A stretch of 64,000 nucleotides of DNA from JACKOB01 sp024234575 (GCA_051208035.1 JBPJFZ010000012.1:1-64000); one strand, 5' to 3'; shown: positions 50,471 through 59,779, numbered from the stretch's first letter. Notes: generated from the sequence alone by a model not told the origin. Numbers and translations are program-made.

Positions 50471-53110
50471 TTATTTCTTGTTCAAATATTGCCCAATGAT
50501 TTTTTGAAGACTCGCTTTATCAACAGGCTTTGCCATATGGCCGTCAGCTCCTGCTTGTTTTGTTTTTAGCTGATCAGCATAACCTACATTTCCGGTTAAC
50601 ATATAAATTGTGCTCTTGTACCCTCTCTCGCGTAAAGCAATCACCGCATCTACTCCCCCCATAACAGGCATTTCCATATCCATGAGAATTAAATCAAATG
50701 ATTGCTTTGATACTAACGAAAGCGCCTCGACACCGTTTGCTGCCAATGAGACCTCGATGTGTGGGGACGTTTGATGAATAATGCGCTCAATTAACGTTCG
50801 ATTTACCAGGTTGTCATCAACCAGCAAAATGCTGCCGCAAAGCGTTTGGTTTCCCCTCTGCAAACAATGTTGAATTTTTTCGTACAACTCTCTGCGGTTA
50901 ATGGGTTTAGCGATAAAATCATCAAACCCTATCCGGTAGTATTTTTCTATCTGACTTTGCATAACGTTTGCGGTAAACGCGATAACCGCATTTTTGTAAC
51001 CACTTTCACGAATTTTCTTAATTAAAGACTCGCCATCAATTATTGGCATTTGGATATCCAACAAAATGATGTCAAATTTCTGGTCCGTTAAAATGCTCTC
51101 AACACCGCCACTGCCATGCAGTGCAGTGATGTTAAGCCCTGTTTCTTCAAGAATACGTGCCGCCAAATTCAGGTTTTCGATATTATCGTCAACGATAAGA
51201 ACGTTACCTTCAAAACGGGGAATAATGAGTGATGTTACACTGCGCCCTTTTGAGTCTTCTATCAGCGACTGCCAGTGTGCATTGGTTTCGAACCACTCTA
51301 CTGCATCTAGTTCACCCGGATTAACGGTTAATGAAAAGGTACTACCCTGACCAAAATCGCTTTCTAATTTTAGGCTGCCACCTAGCAAATTGGCCAGCTC
51401 TTGAGAAATCGATAACCCTAATCCCGTACCGCCATACTGCCTGGAAGTCGACGTATCTGCCTGGGAGAAGGGCTGAAATATTTTCGCTTGCTGTTCAACT
51501 GTTAAACCAATCCCGGAATCAATCATAGAAAAGCGTAACTGGTTGTTTTGTTTTACATACTCCACCCTAAGAATTACCGAACCAGAATCTGTAAATTTAA
51601 TCGCATTGCTACCTAGATTAAATAAAACCTGCTTTATACGCGTAGGGTCTGAATAAAACACCTTGGGTACGGGTGTTTTAATTTCAACTAAGAACTTTAA
51701 CCCTTTTTCATGTGCTTTGAGCCCTATCTGAGAACGTACCGCTTCAATAATCACAGACATCTCTACAGGTATCTGTTCGACCTCTAGCTTTTCTGATTCT
51801 ATTTTAGACAAATCCAACACGTCATTTATTACCGACATCAGATGCTGCCCGCTACGAATAACGACTTGCGTGAACTTTACGCGTTCTTCCTCTGATAAAT
51901 TTTCTTCGAGCAGTGCTTCTGAGTAGCCGATAATCGCCGTCATGGGGGATCTTATTTCGTGGCTCATATTAGCCAAAAAACGTGCTTTCACTTGTTCGGA
52001 TCTTTCAGCTTGTAGCCTGGCCTGTTTTGCTTCTTCATAGAGTTGTGCGTTTCGAATTGCCGAGCCCACATGAATGACATACTGGGACAAGGTGTCAAGC
52101 TGCGCAGTGTCTAGATTTAAGGGGTTATTGTAGTTAACAAATGTCAGCCCACCAACCACCTCGCCTCTTATAAAAATAGGAAAGGATGCAAGCGAACAGG
52201 ATGGCTTAAAGTCATACAGACTTTGATCTACTCTGGCAGACTTTGCTACATTTTCTCTACTTATCTTAGGAACATAGAGCAGCTTTTTAGTTAATAGCGG
52301 AATAACGAAGACGCTGTTTTTATCATCCTCAAGGGAAAAAGAAAGGTCCCGGAGCAGATCTCGTTCTTCATCATTTATTGCCTCACCATAAAGATGTTGC
52401 AGCGATGCAACCTGTTTGTTTTTATCGATCAGGATAATAAACACTTCTTCCACTGGCGAGATACGATTAAATGCCGACATTGCCGTATTCATAACCTCAT
52501 CGAAGTCCAATTGGCTATTTAATGCTTCCGCCAAAATATTTACATCTTCAACCACTGCTTTTTGCCTGGATAAATGCCTTTTGGTGCTGTCCAACTGGGT
52601 ATTTACTCGAAAAGTCATGTACCCCAGACTCCATGTGTATAGGGTTAAACTAATATAAGCGAGCACCTCTGTGATAGGGTCAAGATGATCAAGAAAGTAG
52701 AAACCATTTAGCATGCCTACCACTAAGGCACCGACAACAAACAGCCCGGATGAAACAATAAAAAAAGGTATGCCACCGGCGGCAAGGGTGGTCATTAACG
52801 CCCCCGCGGTAAAAATGGTTAGCAGCAGCGGCGCAAACCCCCAAAGTGCTACGCAACAGCCATAGGCAAAAGCATCAACAATGACATTGCGGGCTTCCTG
52901 ACGCCTGGTGGTGGAAAAAAAGAAAGCTAAATGTGGATAAACAATGGTATGTAAAATAACAAACAGCCAAACGCCCGCTGAGGTGTTTTCTGGCAATACC
53001 CTTAAGTGCAGCATTAATACAATGCCACAGGCAATAATTCGCAAAGGGTAATCGTTAACAACAGACTTGGCTTTGGGGGCCTGTATCTGTTGTCTTATTT
53101 TTTTAAGCAT
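50471..53110 (-). CDS. Hybrid sensor histidine kinase with MASE2 membrane domain, GAF and two receivers
   Basis: An 879-residue kinase. Residues about 20-170 form a MASE2-like integral membrane domain (YPHLAFFFSTTRRQEARNVI), a module best known from diguanylate cyclases. A coiled coil and GAF domain (about 185-355) follow, then HisKA with His384 (FLANMSHEIRSPMTAIIGYS), HATPase_c with N, G1 and G2 boxes (LFNLGSNAIKFTDSG, DSGIGLTVEQQAKIFQPF, QYGGTGLGLSISQELANLLG), and two receiver domains (NVLIVDDNIENLNLAARILE with phosphoacceptor in IILLDIQMP; SILLVDDNLVNRTLIERIIH with LILMDMEMP). There is no Hpt or output domain, so it must signal through a separate Hpt or partner. It is 98 bp downstream of the sheath-like gene in the same direction. 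Confidence 0.9.
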   Translation of the reverse strand: MLKKIRQQIQAPKAKSVVNDYPLRIIACGIVLMLHLRVLPENTSAGVWLFVILHTIVYPHLAFFFSTTRRQEARNVIVDAFAYGCCVALWGFAPLLLTIFTAGALMTTLAAGGIPFFIVSSGLFVVGALVVGMLNGFYFLDHLDPITEVLAYISLTLYTWSLGYMTFRVNTQLDSTKRHLSRQKAVVEDVNILAEALNSQLDFDEVMNTAMSAFNRISPVEEVFIILIDKNKQVASLQHLYGEAINDEERDLLRDLSFSLEDDKNSVFVIPLLTKKLLYVPKISRENVAKSARVDQSLYDFKPSCSLASFPIFIRGEVVGGLTFVNYNNPLNLDTAQLDTLSQYVIHVGSAIRNAQLYEEAKQARLQAERSEQVKARFLANMSHEIRSPMTAIIGYSEALLEENLSEEERVKFTQVVIRSGQHLMSVINDVLDLSKIESEKLEVEQIPVEMSVIIEAVRSQIGLKAHEKGLKFLVEIKTPVPKVFYSDPTRIKQVLFNLGSNAIKFTDSGSVILRVEYVKQNNQLRFSMIDSGIGLTVEQQAKIFQPFSQADTSTSRQYGGTGLGLSISQELANLLGGSLKLESDFGQGSTFSLTVNPGELDAVEWFETNAHWQSLIEDSKGRSVTSLIIPRFEGNVLIVDDNIENLNLAARILEETGLNITALHGSGGVESILTDQKFDIILLDIQMPIIDGESLIKKIRESGYKNAVIAFTANVMQSQIEKYYRIGFDDFIAKPINRRELYEKIQHCLQRGNQTLCGSILLVDDNLVNRTLIERIIHQTSPHIEVSLAANGVEALSLVSKQSFDLILMDMEMPVMGGVDAVIALRERGYKSTIYMLTGNVGYADQLKTKQAGADGHMAKPVDKASLQKIIGQYLNKK

Positions 53111-53208
53111 CGACTACGTGCCCATAAGAAAAGCGGATAGGCTCAGTATAGTTCAGCCCGTCATTTATTCACTTTTCCCGAGAAGCAGTGTCTCACAGCC
53201 CCTCTTGA

Positions 53209-54765
53209 CTAATCCATCATCCCCCGTAGCTTTTCATCACCACTGGCAACTGAAGTAAAAGCCGGAATTAAAATACTATCTTTGTTGAGGATAGAGCGGA
53301 TAACGCTTAACCCTGCATTGCGCAGTGCTTTCGCGGTCTGGTCAGTCATAACTATTTCGGCGCACGGAACGACGTTTGAATCTCCATCCGCATCAAGGTA
53401 GACGTACAGCGGTAATCGATCGATAGTTAACTCTGCCTGCCCAGTAAAAGACCAGCCATACTGACTAAAATTAAGTCCAACCAGCATGGCCAGATACCAA
53501 GCGCCATTACCCCACAAAAAATACTCATGGCCATTGCAGGAAGGCACTTCTTCATAATCAAAGGCGTTTACGGTACCGCCGCGTTTTCCGTAGGGAATAC
53601 GGCTTAATACCCTGGGAACCACCAAAGATAGATGCCGGGAAACTTCGGCGGAGCGCAACGAACTCCAGGCGCTTGCCACTTCTGCATCAAGGTTATAGTG
53701 CCATTCTGAGACATCTTCTTGCTTCGCCAGCGCATTACAGCCTGCCAGCCTCTCAGAGCCACCAGCCATCGCAGATGCGCCAAGAGAGGCGGCAATTCCT
53801 GCCAACATACCGGCAACGCGTATATCTTCAACGTTATCGGCAATAGAATAGTCGGCCATCACCACGGAGATCGCTTTCTGGCCTTCTTGCTGTCTTTGAC
53901 TGACTAACAACTTGTAGGTCTGTGTGTCTTCTAGCGAATCTACAGCAGTAGCATCTGCCGCCAGTTCTTGTGGACTGATATCACAGATAAAAATTTTCAG
54001 TTTGCTGTCTGTTTCAAGACGCTTCACCATTTGGTAAAGACTCTGCCAGGTGCTCTCCAGCTTTTGAAAGTCACTGACATGCATAACCTTGCGCATCAAC
54101 GTACTCGTTGCATCATCAACGGCAGCAATCATATCATTCTGCCTTGGATCTGGTGCATCAGTTAAAAAGGGGGCGACTATCGACCTCGCCATCGCATCGA
54201 TATTGTACTCAGGCCCGCTCACACTGACTTCTTGCCCGGATAGAATTGCATCTAACAAATCAGCGGTGTTGCTTTCATCAATGATCCGCGTGTCTTTTTT
54301 GGATGCGTCGTTATCATTTCTTTTCGAAAGCTGTGCTGCGTAATCTCCGTGCCAGCTTTTCATCTCTTCAGCTGCTCCGGCAAAAGTACTACTGCTTTGC
54401 AAGCGTTTTCGAAGTTGCCTCAATTTGTCAAACAAGGCGATGTGTTGGTAGAGAGTATCCGGATGCAAGTCATCCAATTCATTGAAAGTAATGACGCCAT
54501 CTGTGATAGCCAGTTGCAACTGAACATTCATAGCAGCAAATACATCATCAAAATTATCACGGTCTACTTCTATTAATTTTCGTCTGGCAATAGCATCCAC
54601 ATCCAGTTGCCGCCGATTATTACGACCACTAAAGTCAGCTAGCACCGTTATATAGCAATGCTTGGCAGTCGCTGGTGCATGATTGGGACTATCACTACTT
54701 TTACGCACAGGAAAAGGGATATCACCAGTACTAATCGTTAGTCGTGGGCTGGAATTATTGCTCAT
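53209..54765 (-). CDS. Orphan TssB-TssC fused contractile-sheath-like protein
   Basis: A 518-residue protein. Residues about 35-135 follow the TssB/VipA pattern (HCYITVLADFSGRNNRRQLD, ARRKLIEVDRDNFDDVFAAM, NVQLQL, then LDDLHPDTLYQHIALFDKLR and QLRKRL). Residues about 225-505 follow TssC/VipB: MRKVMHVSDFQKLESTWQSL, KLKIFICDISPQELAADATA, VVMADYSI, SRIPYGKRGGTVNAFDYEEV, YFLWGNGAWYLAMLVGLNFS, QYGWSFTGQAELTIDRLPLY, CAEIVMTDQTAKALRNAGLS. It stops where the usual C-terminal ~130 residues of TssC begin. In type VI secretion TssB and TssC are separate and form the contractile tube; no other tss gene lies in the window. A monomeric sheath-like or regulatory role is inference. Confidence 0.75.
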   Translation of the reverse strand: MSNNSSPRLTISTGDIPFPVRKSSDSPNHAPATAKHCYITVLADFSGRNNRRQLDVDAIARRKLIEVDRDNFDDVFAAMNVQLQLAITDGVITFNELDDLHPDTLYQHIALFDKLRQLRKRLQSSSTFAGAAEEMKSWHGDYAAQLSKRNDNDASKKDTRIIDESNTADLLDAILSGQEVSVSGPEYNIDAMARSIVAPFLTDAPDPRQNDMIAAVDDATSTLMRKVMHVSDFQKLESTWQSLYQMVKRLETDSKLKIFICDISPQELAADATAVDSLEDTQTYKLLVSQRQQEGQKAISVVMADYSIADNVEDIRVAGMLAGIAASLGASAMAGGSERLAGCNALAKQEDVSEWHYNLDAEVASAWSSLRSAEVSRHLSLVVPRVLSRIPYGKRGGTVNAFDYEEVPSCNGHEYFLWGNGAWYLAMLVGLNFSQYGWSFTGQAELTIDRLPLYVYLDADGDSNVVPCAEIVMTDQTAKALRNAGLSVIRSILNKDSILIPAFTSVASGDEKLRGMMD

Positions 54766-54974
54766 TTTTCTCTCCCTGAGTTAATTTTGCTCTTTAAAAA
54801 AGTCTTGAAATTGCACGTATAACAACTTCGGAATGACTCATTTAGTTTGCCATGGCAGACAAACAAGCAGAGGTTTCCCATTACACATGTTGAGTATTTA
54901 ATGGTTAGTGTTACGCCTGACAATCAGCATAGCGCCATATGAAACAGAATCCCAATTAAGAGGGTAATCATGTA
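54766..54974. other. Intergenic region upstream of the sheath-like gene
   Basis: A 209-bp gap between the sheath-like gene and the Sir2-type gene. It should hold the promoter of the fusion gene, but no clear -35/-10 pair, operator palindrome, small gene or terminator was recognised on either strand. Confidence 0.4.
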
Positions 54975-55664
54975 TTAGCTGCGCGACCAGGCATCGACTA
55001 ACAAGGGCACCGCGATAGCGGCACTTTCTTTAATATGTTTAACATTAGGCCGGTATAGCAATGCTTTATGATCTAAATGGGGATCAACAATAACAACCGG
55101 CACGGATTCATCAACATATTCGATTAAAGATGCGGCGGGATAAACAGATAGCGACGTGCCTATCACAAGAACTCTGTCAGCTGCTTGAATACGCTCGGCA
55201 GCAATAAGCATATTGGGTACTGGCTCGCCAAACCAGACAACGTCAGGTCTTAGTTGACCACCATCCGGTGCTAAATCACCCAGTTGAATATCCTTATTGC
55301 TGATATCAAACACAAGATCACGATTAAGCACGCTTCGCGCTTTTAGCAACTCACCATGCAGATGTAATACATCCGTTGAGCCTGCCCGCTCGTGCAGATC
55401 ATCGACGTTCTGGGTGATTACCTGCACCGGATGATAACGCTCTAAGGCAGCAATGGCGTAGTGTGCAGGATTTGGTTTTGCACGAACGAGCTGTTTTCTC
55501 CTGGCGTTATAAAACGCGAGCACTTGTGCCGGGTCGGCTTGCCAGCCTTCAATACTGGCCAGTTTCATGAAATCGTATTGATCCCAAAGACCGCCTTTAT
55601 CCCTAAACGTTGCCAGCCCGCTCTCAGCACTCACACCGGCGCCGGTAATTACTGTTATCTGCAT
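54975..55664 (-). CDS. Sir2-family NAD-dependent protein deacylase lacking the zinc cysteines
   Basis: A 229-residue sirtuin. The NAD-binding motifs are intact: ITVITGAGVSAESGLATFRD, TQNVDDLHERAG and VLHLHGELL with the catalytic His, then LRPDVVWFGEPVPN and VLVIGTSLSVYPAASLIEYV. It removes acyl groups from lysines with NAD. The four Cys that hold zinc in most sirtuins are absent between the catalytic His and VVWFGE (QLGDLAPDGGQLRPDVVWFG), placing it with the zinc-less gammaproteobacterial CobB-like branch. Monocistronic, on the same strand as the sheath gene and divergent from the monooxygenase. Confidence 0.9.
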   Translation of the reverse strand: MQITVITGAGVSAESGLATFRDKGGLWDQYDFMKLASIEGWQADPAQVLAFYNARRKQLVRAKPNPAHYAIAALERYHPVQVITQNVDDLHERAGSTDVLHLHGELLKARSVLNRDLVFDISNKDIQLGDLAPDGGQLRPDVVWFGEPVPNMLIAAERIQAADRVLVIGTSLSVYPAASLIEYVDESVPVVIVDPHLDHKALLYRPNVKHIKESAAIAVPLLVDAWSRS

Positions 55665-55847
55665 TGCGTAAACCCTACATCAAAACCTTATACATCAGCC
55701 AAAAAGCCAACGGTTTATTATATGTCCGAAACTATCAATTTTTTGTCCGTATTGAGCCTCTTCAACGATGCTCAATACTTTTAAGCTAATCTCATCGGTG
55801 AAAACACCTTCTCTACAAAAAATTCCAGCAACAACAAGAGCTCTTAG

Positions 55848-57302
55848 ATGGATCGCACTACGCACATAGACACACTGATTATTGGCAGCGGCTTTGGTGG
55901 AATTGGTATGGCGATTCGCCTGCAAAAATCCGGACTGGCAAGTTATATCATTTTAGAAAAGGCCGCCAGCATTGGTGGTTGCTGGCGAGACAACAGCTAC
56001 CCCGGTGCAGCTTGTGATGTACCTTCACATCTTTATTCATACTCTTTTGAACCTGACTTTCCCTGGTCACGAAAGTTTGCGCCACAAGCGGATATAAACA
56101 GCTACATCTCGCATTGTGCGAAAAAATGGAACCTTATTTCCAAGGTGCATCTAAACACCGAAGTGCAACAGGCAGATTATGACTCACGGCAACAGCGTTG
56201 GAACGTAACAACCACGACAGGTGATACCTATATTTGCAAGATTCTGATATCAGCCACGGGGCAACTAAGTCTGCCAGCGTACCCCAAAATTAAAGGATTG
56301 GATGCATTTAAAGGGAAAGTATTTCACTCGGCAAAATGGGACCATCAATACGACCTGACCGGCAAGCGCGTGGCGGTGATCGGTTCTGGCGCCAGTGCTG
56401 TGCAGCTGATTCCGGAGGTTGCCAAAAAGGCCAAAGCACTTTACGTATTTCAGCGCTCTGCCCCTTACGTGCTAAATAAGCCTGACCGAGCTTATTCTTC
56501 TTGGGAACAAATGCTGAAGTCGCGATTCCCTCTAATTCAGCTTCTCGATCGGTGGCGTCTTTATTGGCAACACGAATTGAGATTTTTTGCATTTGGCGGA
56601 AACAAACTCGCCATGAAACTTTTTACCCACATCTTTCAGCACAAATTAACAAAAGAAGTGCGCTCGCCAGAATTAAGGAAGAAACTGACACCCGACTATT
56701 TGATGGGATGTAAACGCATTCTAATATCGAATAACTACTTTTCTACTTTCAACCAGGCAAATGTTTCTCTGGTTACCGACAAAGTGGAAGAAGTCAGTGC
56801 AAACACCATCAAAACGCCAGCACAAACGATTAACGGTCTGGACGCGATCATTTTTGCCACGGGGTTTCAAAGCACGCGCTTTCTTTCGCCAATCAAGGTC
56901 ACTGGGTTGTCTGCAAAAAAGCTTGCTGATGTATGGAAAGACGGCGCAGAAGCTTACCTTGGTATGGCTGTGTCCGGGTTTCCCAATTTTTTTATGATCT
57001 ACGGTCCAAATACAAACCTTGGACATAACTCGATTCTGGCGATGATAGAAAACCAGATACGTTACATACACTCAGCCTGCCAGGTGACTTTACTCAGTAA
57101 TCGCCCATTAAATGTTCGCCCTAACCTTCAACAAGCATTTAATGCGAACATCCAGGAAAAACTACAGCACTCTGTCTGGGGTGAAAGTTGTAACAGTTGG
57201 TACAAAACCAACGGAGGTAAAATTACAAACAATTGGTACGGATTTGTCAGCCAATACTACTGGTTAACAAAACGTGTAAACCTGCAAGACTATGAATCCT
57301 AA
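55848..57302 (+). CDS. Flavin-containing monooxygenase, Baeyer-Villiger type
   Basis: A 484-residue class B flavoprotein monooxygenase with two Rossmann folds: DTLIIGSGFGGIGMAIRLQK for FAD and RVAVIGSGASAVQLIPEVAK for NADPH. Between them lies the fingerprint FKGKVFHSAKWD (F-x-G-x-x-x-H-x-x-x-W-P/D), and GGCWRDNSYPGAACDVPSHL follows the first fold, typical of type I enzymes. These insert oxygen next to a ketone carbonyl, giving esters or lactones, using NADPH and O2. The last residue of the fingerprint is Asp, a variant known in steroid and aliphatic-ketone enzymes. Substrate unknown. Divergent from the Sir2 gene. Confidence 0.88.
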   Translation: MDRTTHIDTLIIGSGFGGIGMAIRLQKSGLASYIILEKAASIGGCWRDNSYPGAACDVPSHLYSYSFEPDFPWSRKFAPQADINSYISHCAKKWNLISKVHLNTEVQQADYDSRQQRWNVTTTTGDTYICKILISATGQLSLPAYPKIKGLDAFKGKVFHSAKWDHQYDLTGKRVAVIGSGASAVQLIPEVAKKAKALYVFQRSAPYVLNKPDRAYSSWEQMLKSRFPLIQLLDRWRLYWQHELRFFAFGGNKLAMKLFTHIFQHKLTKEVRSPELRKKLTPDYLMGCKRILISNNYFSTFNQANVSLVTDKVEEVSANTIKTPAQTINGLDAIIFATGFQSTRFLSPIKVTGLSAKKLADVWKDGAEAYLGMAVSGFPNFFMIYGPNTNLGHNSILAMIENQIRYIHSACQVTLLSNRPLNVRPNLQQAFNANIQEKLQHSVWGESCNSWYKTNGGKITNNWYGFVSQYYWLTKRVNLQDYES

Positions 57303-57351
57303 GAATAGCGGTTATCTAAAAAGACAGTAAAATTTAAAACAAAGAGGCGCT

Positions 57352-58395
57352 TTAACGTAATACCACCGGCTCTATTTCTAAGGATATCGAAAACTTCTCA
57401 AGTACGGCATGTCTTACCTGCTCAGCCAGGTGCAGTATGTCAGCCGCATTGCCGCCGTTATGATTCACAACAACCAACGCCTGCTCAGTGTGGATACCCA
57501 CCTTTTCATTACGAAAACCCTTCCAGCCAGCCTGCTCTATCAGCCAGCCGGCAGCGACTTTTACCGCATTTTTTTCAGGGTAATGGGCCACGCTGGGATA
57601 CTGCTTTTTTAAATTGTCGAATTGCGCAAAACTTATCACCGGGTTTTTGAAGAAACTCCCCGCATTGGGCAATACGGCCGGGTCAGGAAGTTTAAGTTGC
57701 CGGATATGACTAATGACTTTACCAATATTAACGTGATTCCCGGCGATGCTGGCGTCGCACTTCTCGGCTAGTCCCGCATAACTTAGTTGGTAAGGTGCAT
57801 CTTTTGATAAGCTAAAACGGACATTACAAACAACGTAACGGTCAGGATGGCGCTTAAAAATACTGGTGCGATAACCAAAGTCACAGTCCTGGGGCTTAAG
57901 CAGGGTAAACGACTGACTCCGCGTATCGTAGACTGTCACACCGGTGATGTGCTGCGCCACTTCAACGCCATAGGCGCCGATGTTCTGTATGGGTGCCGCC
58001 CCTACTGTGCCAGGAATCAACGACAGGTTCTCTAACCCGCCATAGCCTTCGCATAAAGACTGTCGCACAAACAAATTCCAGTTCTCGCCGGCACCAACGG
58101 TGTATTCGGCTCTGCTCGCCAGATCGCTCGTGCCATTATCAGCATTTCCAGCCTGTCCCACCAGTTCACGCTTTATACCTCTGATGTGCATGTGCAAAAT
58201 CGCGCCGGCATAGTATTCACTCAATACGACATTGCTTCCACCTCCAAGCACAAACCAAGGTACCCCCTGCTCTTTTGCCAGGGCGATTGCCTGGGGAATA
58301 TCTTCTTGTCGGTTAATGCGAAAAAGAAGCTGGCATTTGCTTTGTAGTTTTAAGGTATTGTATTGCGTAAGATCTGCTTCATTCCGTGATTGCAT
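57352..58395 (-). CDS. murB: UDP-N-acetylenolpyruvoylglucosamine reductase
   Basis: About 347 residues, the FAD enzyme that makes UDP-MurNAc for peptidoglycan. Motifs: VPWFVLGGGSNVVLSEYYAG (FAD), ENLSLIPGTVGAAPIQNIGA, YRTSIFKRH and the catalytic Ser in PNAGSFFKNPVISFAQFD. The C-terminus has AGWLIEQAGWKG and VNHNGGNAADIL, the long E. coli-type form. ATG 58395 is taken because residues before it overlap the preceding gene; no strong ribosome site is seen. Last gene of the envelope operon. Confidence 0.94.
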   Translation of the reverse strand: MQSRNEADLTQYNTLKLQSKCQLLFRINRQEDIPQAIALAKEQGVPWFVLGGGSNVVLSEYYAGAILHMHIRGIKRELVGQAGNADNGTSDLASRAEYTVGAGENWNLFVRQSLCEGYGGLENLSLIPGTVGAAPIQNIGAYGVEVAQHITGVTVYDTRSQSFTLLKPQDCDFGYRTSIFKRHPDRYVVCNVRFSLSKDAPYQLSYAGLAEKCDASIAGNHVNIGKVISHIRQLKLPDPAVLPNAGSFFKNPVISFAQFDNLKKQYPSVAHYPEKNAVKVAAGWLIEQAGWKGFRNEKVGIHTEQALVVVNHNGGNAADILHLAEQVRHAVLEKFSISLEIEPVVLR

Positions 58396-58411
58396 AGAGT
58401 AGAAACGCCCT

Positions 58412-58888
58412 TTATATCTGGTGACTACGACGAATTTCTTCCAATAGTTTTTCACCGGCGTCTTCTACCAGATCAAAAACGTGTTCAAATCCGGCTTGCC
58501 CGCCATAATAGGGGTCCGGTACTTCTTGTTTCGCGGGATCGGGGTGATAGTCTAAAAACAGGCGTATTTTATCGTGGTGATGTGCTGATGCTTGCGCTTT
58601 TAAATCATTTAAATTGCTGTTATCCATGGCCAGAATATAGTCGTAATACTGGTAGTCATTGTCACAAACCTGTCTTGCCCTGAGATCATCCAGTTTTATA
58701 CCACGACCTTTGGCCACAGACCTGGCTCTGGAGTCTGGCGCTTTTCCAACATGCCAGGGGCCAGTTCCCGCAGAGTCTATTTCGATCTGTTTACCAAGTC
58801 CCGCCCGTTTCACTTGTTCACGAAAAACTCCGTGCGCAGTTGGCGAGCGACAAATATTACCCATACAAACAAATAAAACTTTAACCAT
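58412..58888 (-). CDS. Low molecular weight protein tyrosine phosphatase
   Basis: A 158-residue phosphatase with the CX5R loop in VLFVCMGNICRSPTAHGVF and the general acid Asp in VPDPYYGGQAGFEHVFDLVE. SAGTGPWHVGKAPDSRARS is standard. Some homologues (Wzb) dephosphorylate polysaccharide kinases, others have broader roles; no kinase or export genes lie here. ATG 58888 has AGGA 8 bases upstream, while the longer frame overlaps kdsB. It sits between kdsB and murB as in Pseudomonas. Confidence 0.92.
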   Translation of the reverse strand: MVKVLFVCMGNICRSPTAHGVFREQVKRAGLGKQIEIDSAGTGPWHVGKAPDSRARSVAKGRGIKLDDLRARQVCDNDYQYYDYILAMDNSNLNDLKAQASAHHHDKIRLFLDYHPDPAKQEVPDPYYGGQAGFEHVFDLVEDAGEKLLEEIRRSHQI

Positions 58889-58913
58889 GACCGTTCCTGT
58901 GGGAATTGAGTAG

Positions 58914-59690
58914 TTAACCGGCGGATAAAATTTTCCTGACGCGATCGAGATCCGCCTGGGTATCCACTCCCGCGGGCGGTTGCTCATCTGCGAGGTCTAC
59001 GTGGATTTTTTCACCATTCCACAGCGCCCGCAGCTGTTCGAGGCACTCGGTTAACTCTAGTGGACTTGGATCCCATTTAACAAAAGAGCGCAAAAATTTG
59101 ACCCGGTAGGCATATATGCCTATATGTCGGTAATAGTTAATATTCTCGGGCATGGTCTGAGGCAGTGCCCCAGGGAACAAAGAACCAAAGTGGTCTCTCG
59201 CCCAAGGAATCGGCGCTCGACTGAAGTATTGTGCAAAGCCTTTGGTATCAAACACAACTTTAACCACATTGGGGCTAAAAAGCGTTTCGGTATCGGAAAT
59301 TTCTTCACATAAGGTTGCGATCGATGCTTCGGCTTCTGCCGCCAGGTTATGTGCGACCTGATTTATAATTCGCGGGGGAATTAATGGTTCGTCGCCCTGC
59401 ACGTTTACAACAATATCGTCACTATAAAAACCAAGACTTCTGACAACCTCTTCCAGTCGATCCGTACCTGAGGGATGATCTGGTGAGGTCATCACAAAAT
59501 CGGCGCCAAATCCTGCGGCGGCATCCGCTATACGCGGGTCATCGGTGGCAATTACAACACTGCTCGCCTCACTTTCTTTTGCCCGCTCGTAAACATGCTG
59601 AATCATTGGCTTGCCAGCAATATCCAACAGCGGCTTTCCAGGAAGGCGTGAAGAGGCATAGCGGGCGGGTATCACAACTGAAAACGACAT
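58914..59690 (-). CDS. kdsB: CMP-KDO synthetase (3-deoxy-manno-octulosonate cytidylyltransferase)
   Basis: A 258-residue nucleotidyltransferase activating KDO for lipopolysaccharide. Signature SVVIPARYASSRLPGKPLLD and IAGKPMIQHVYERAKESEAS at the N-terminus, MTSPDHPSGTDRLEEVV, VVNVQGDEPLIPPRIINQVA with the metal-binding Asp, YRHIGIYAYRVKFLRSFV and LEQLRALWNGEKIHV. Normal length. Upstream of the phosphatase gene in the same operon and downstream of the Trm112-like gene. Confidence 0.96.
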   Translation of the reverse strand: MSFSVVIPARYASSRLPGKPLLDIAGKPMIQHVYERAKESEASSVVIATDDPRIADAAAGFGADFVMTSPDHPSGTDRLEEVVRSLGFYSDDIVVNVQGDEPLIPPRIINQVAHNLAAEAEASIATLCEEISDTETLFSPNVVKVVFDTKGFAQYFSRAPIPWARDHFGSLFPGALPQTMPENINYYRHIGIYAYRVKFLRSFVKWDPSPLELTECLEQLRALWNGEKIHVDLADEQPPAGVDTQADLDRVRKILSAG

Positions 59691-59779
59691 TTTCTATCCA
59701 CAAATTGAGGAAACATTAGGTTATTTTCGCATCGGATGCTAAGCGCTGACGGCAACCAATGCGATGCAAAATGAACGGG

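Noticed and set aside
50471..55664. A full type VI secretion cluster around the sheath-like gene
   Set aside because: None of the neighbours (kinase, sirtuin, MATE, monooxygenase) is a tss component, so the gene is treated as an orphan.
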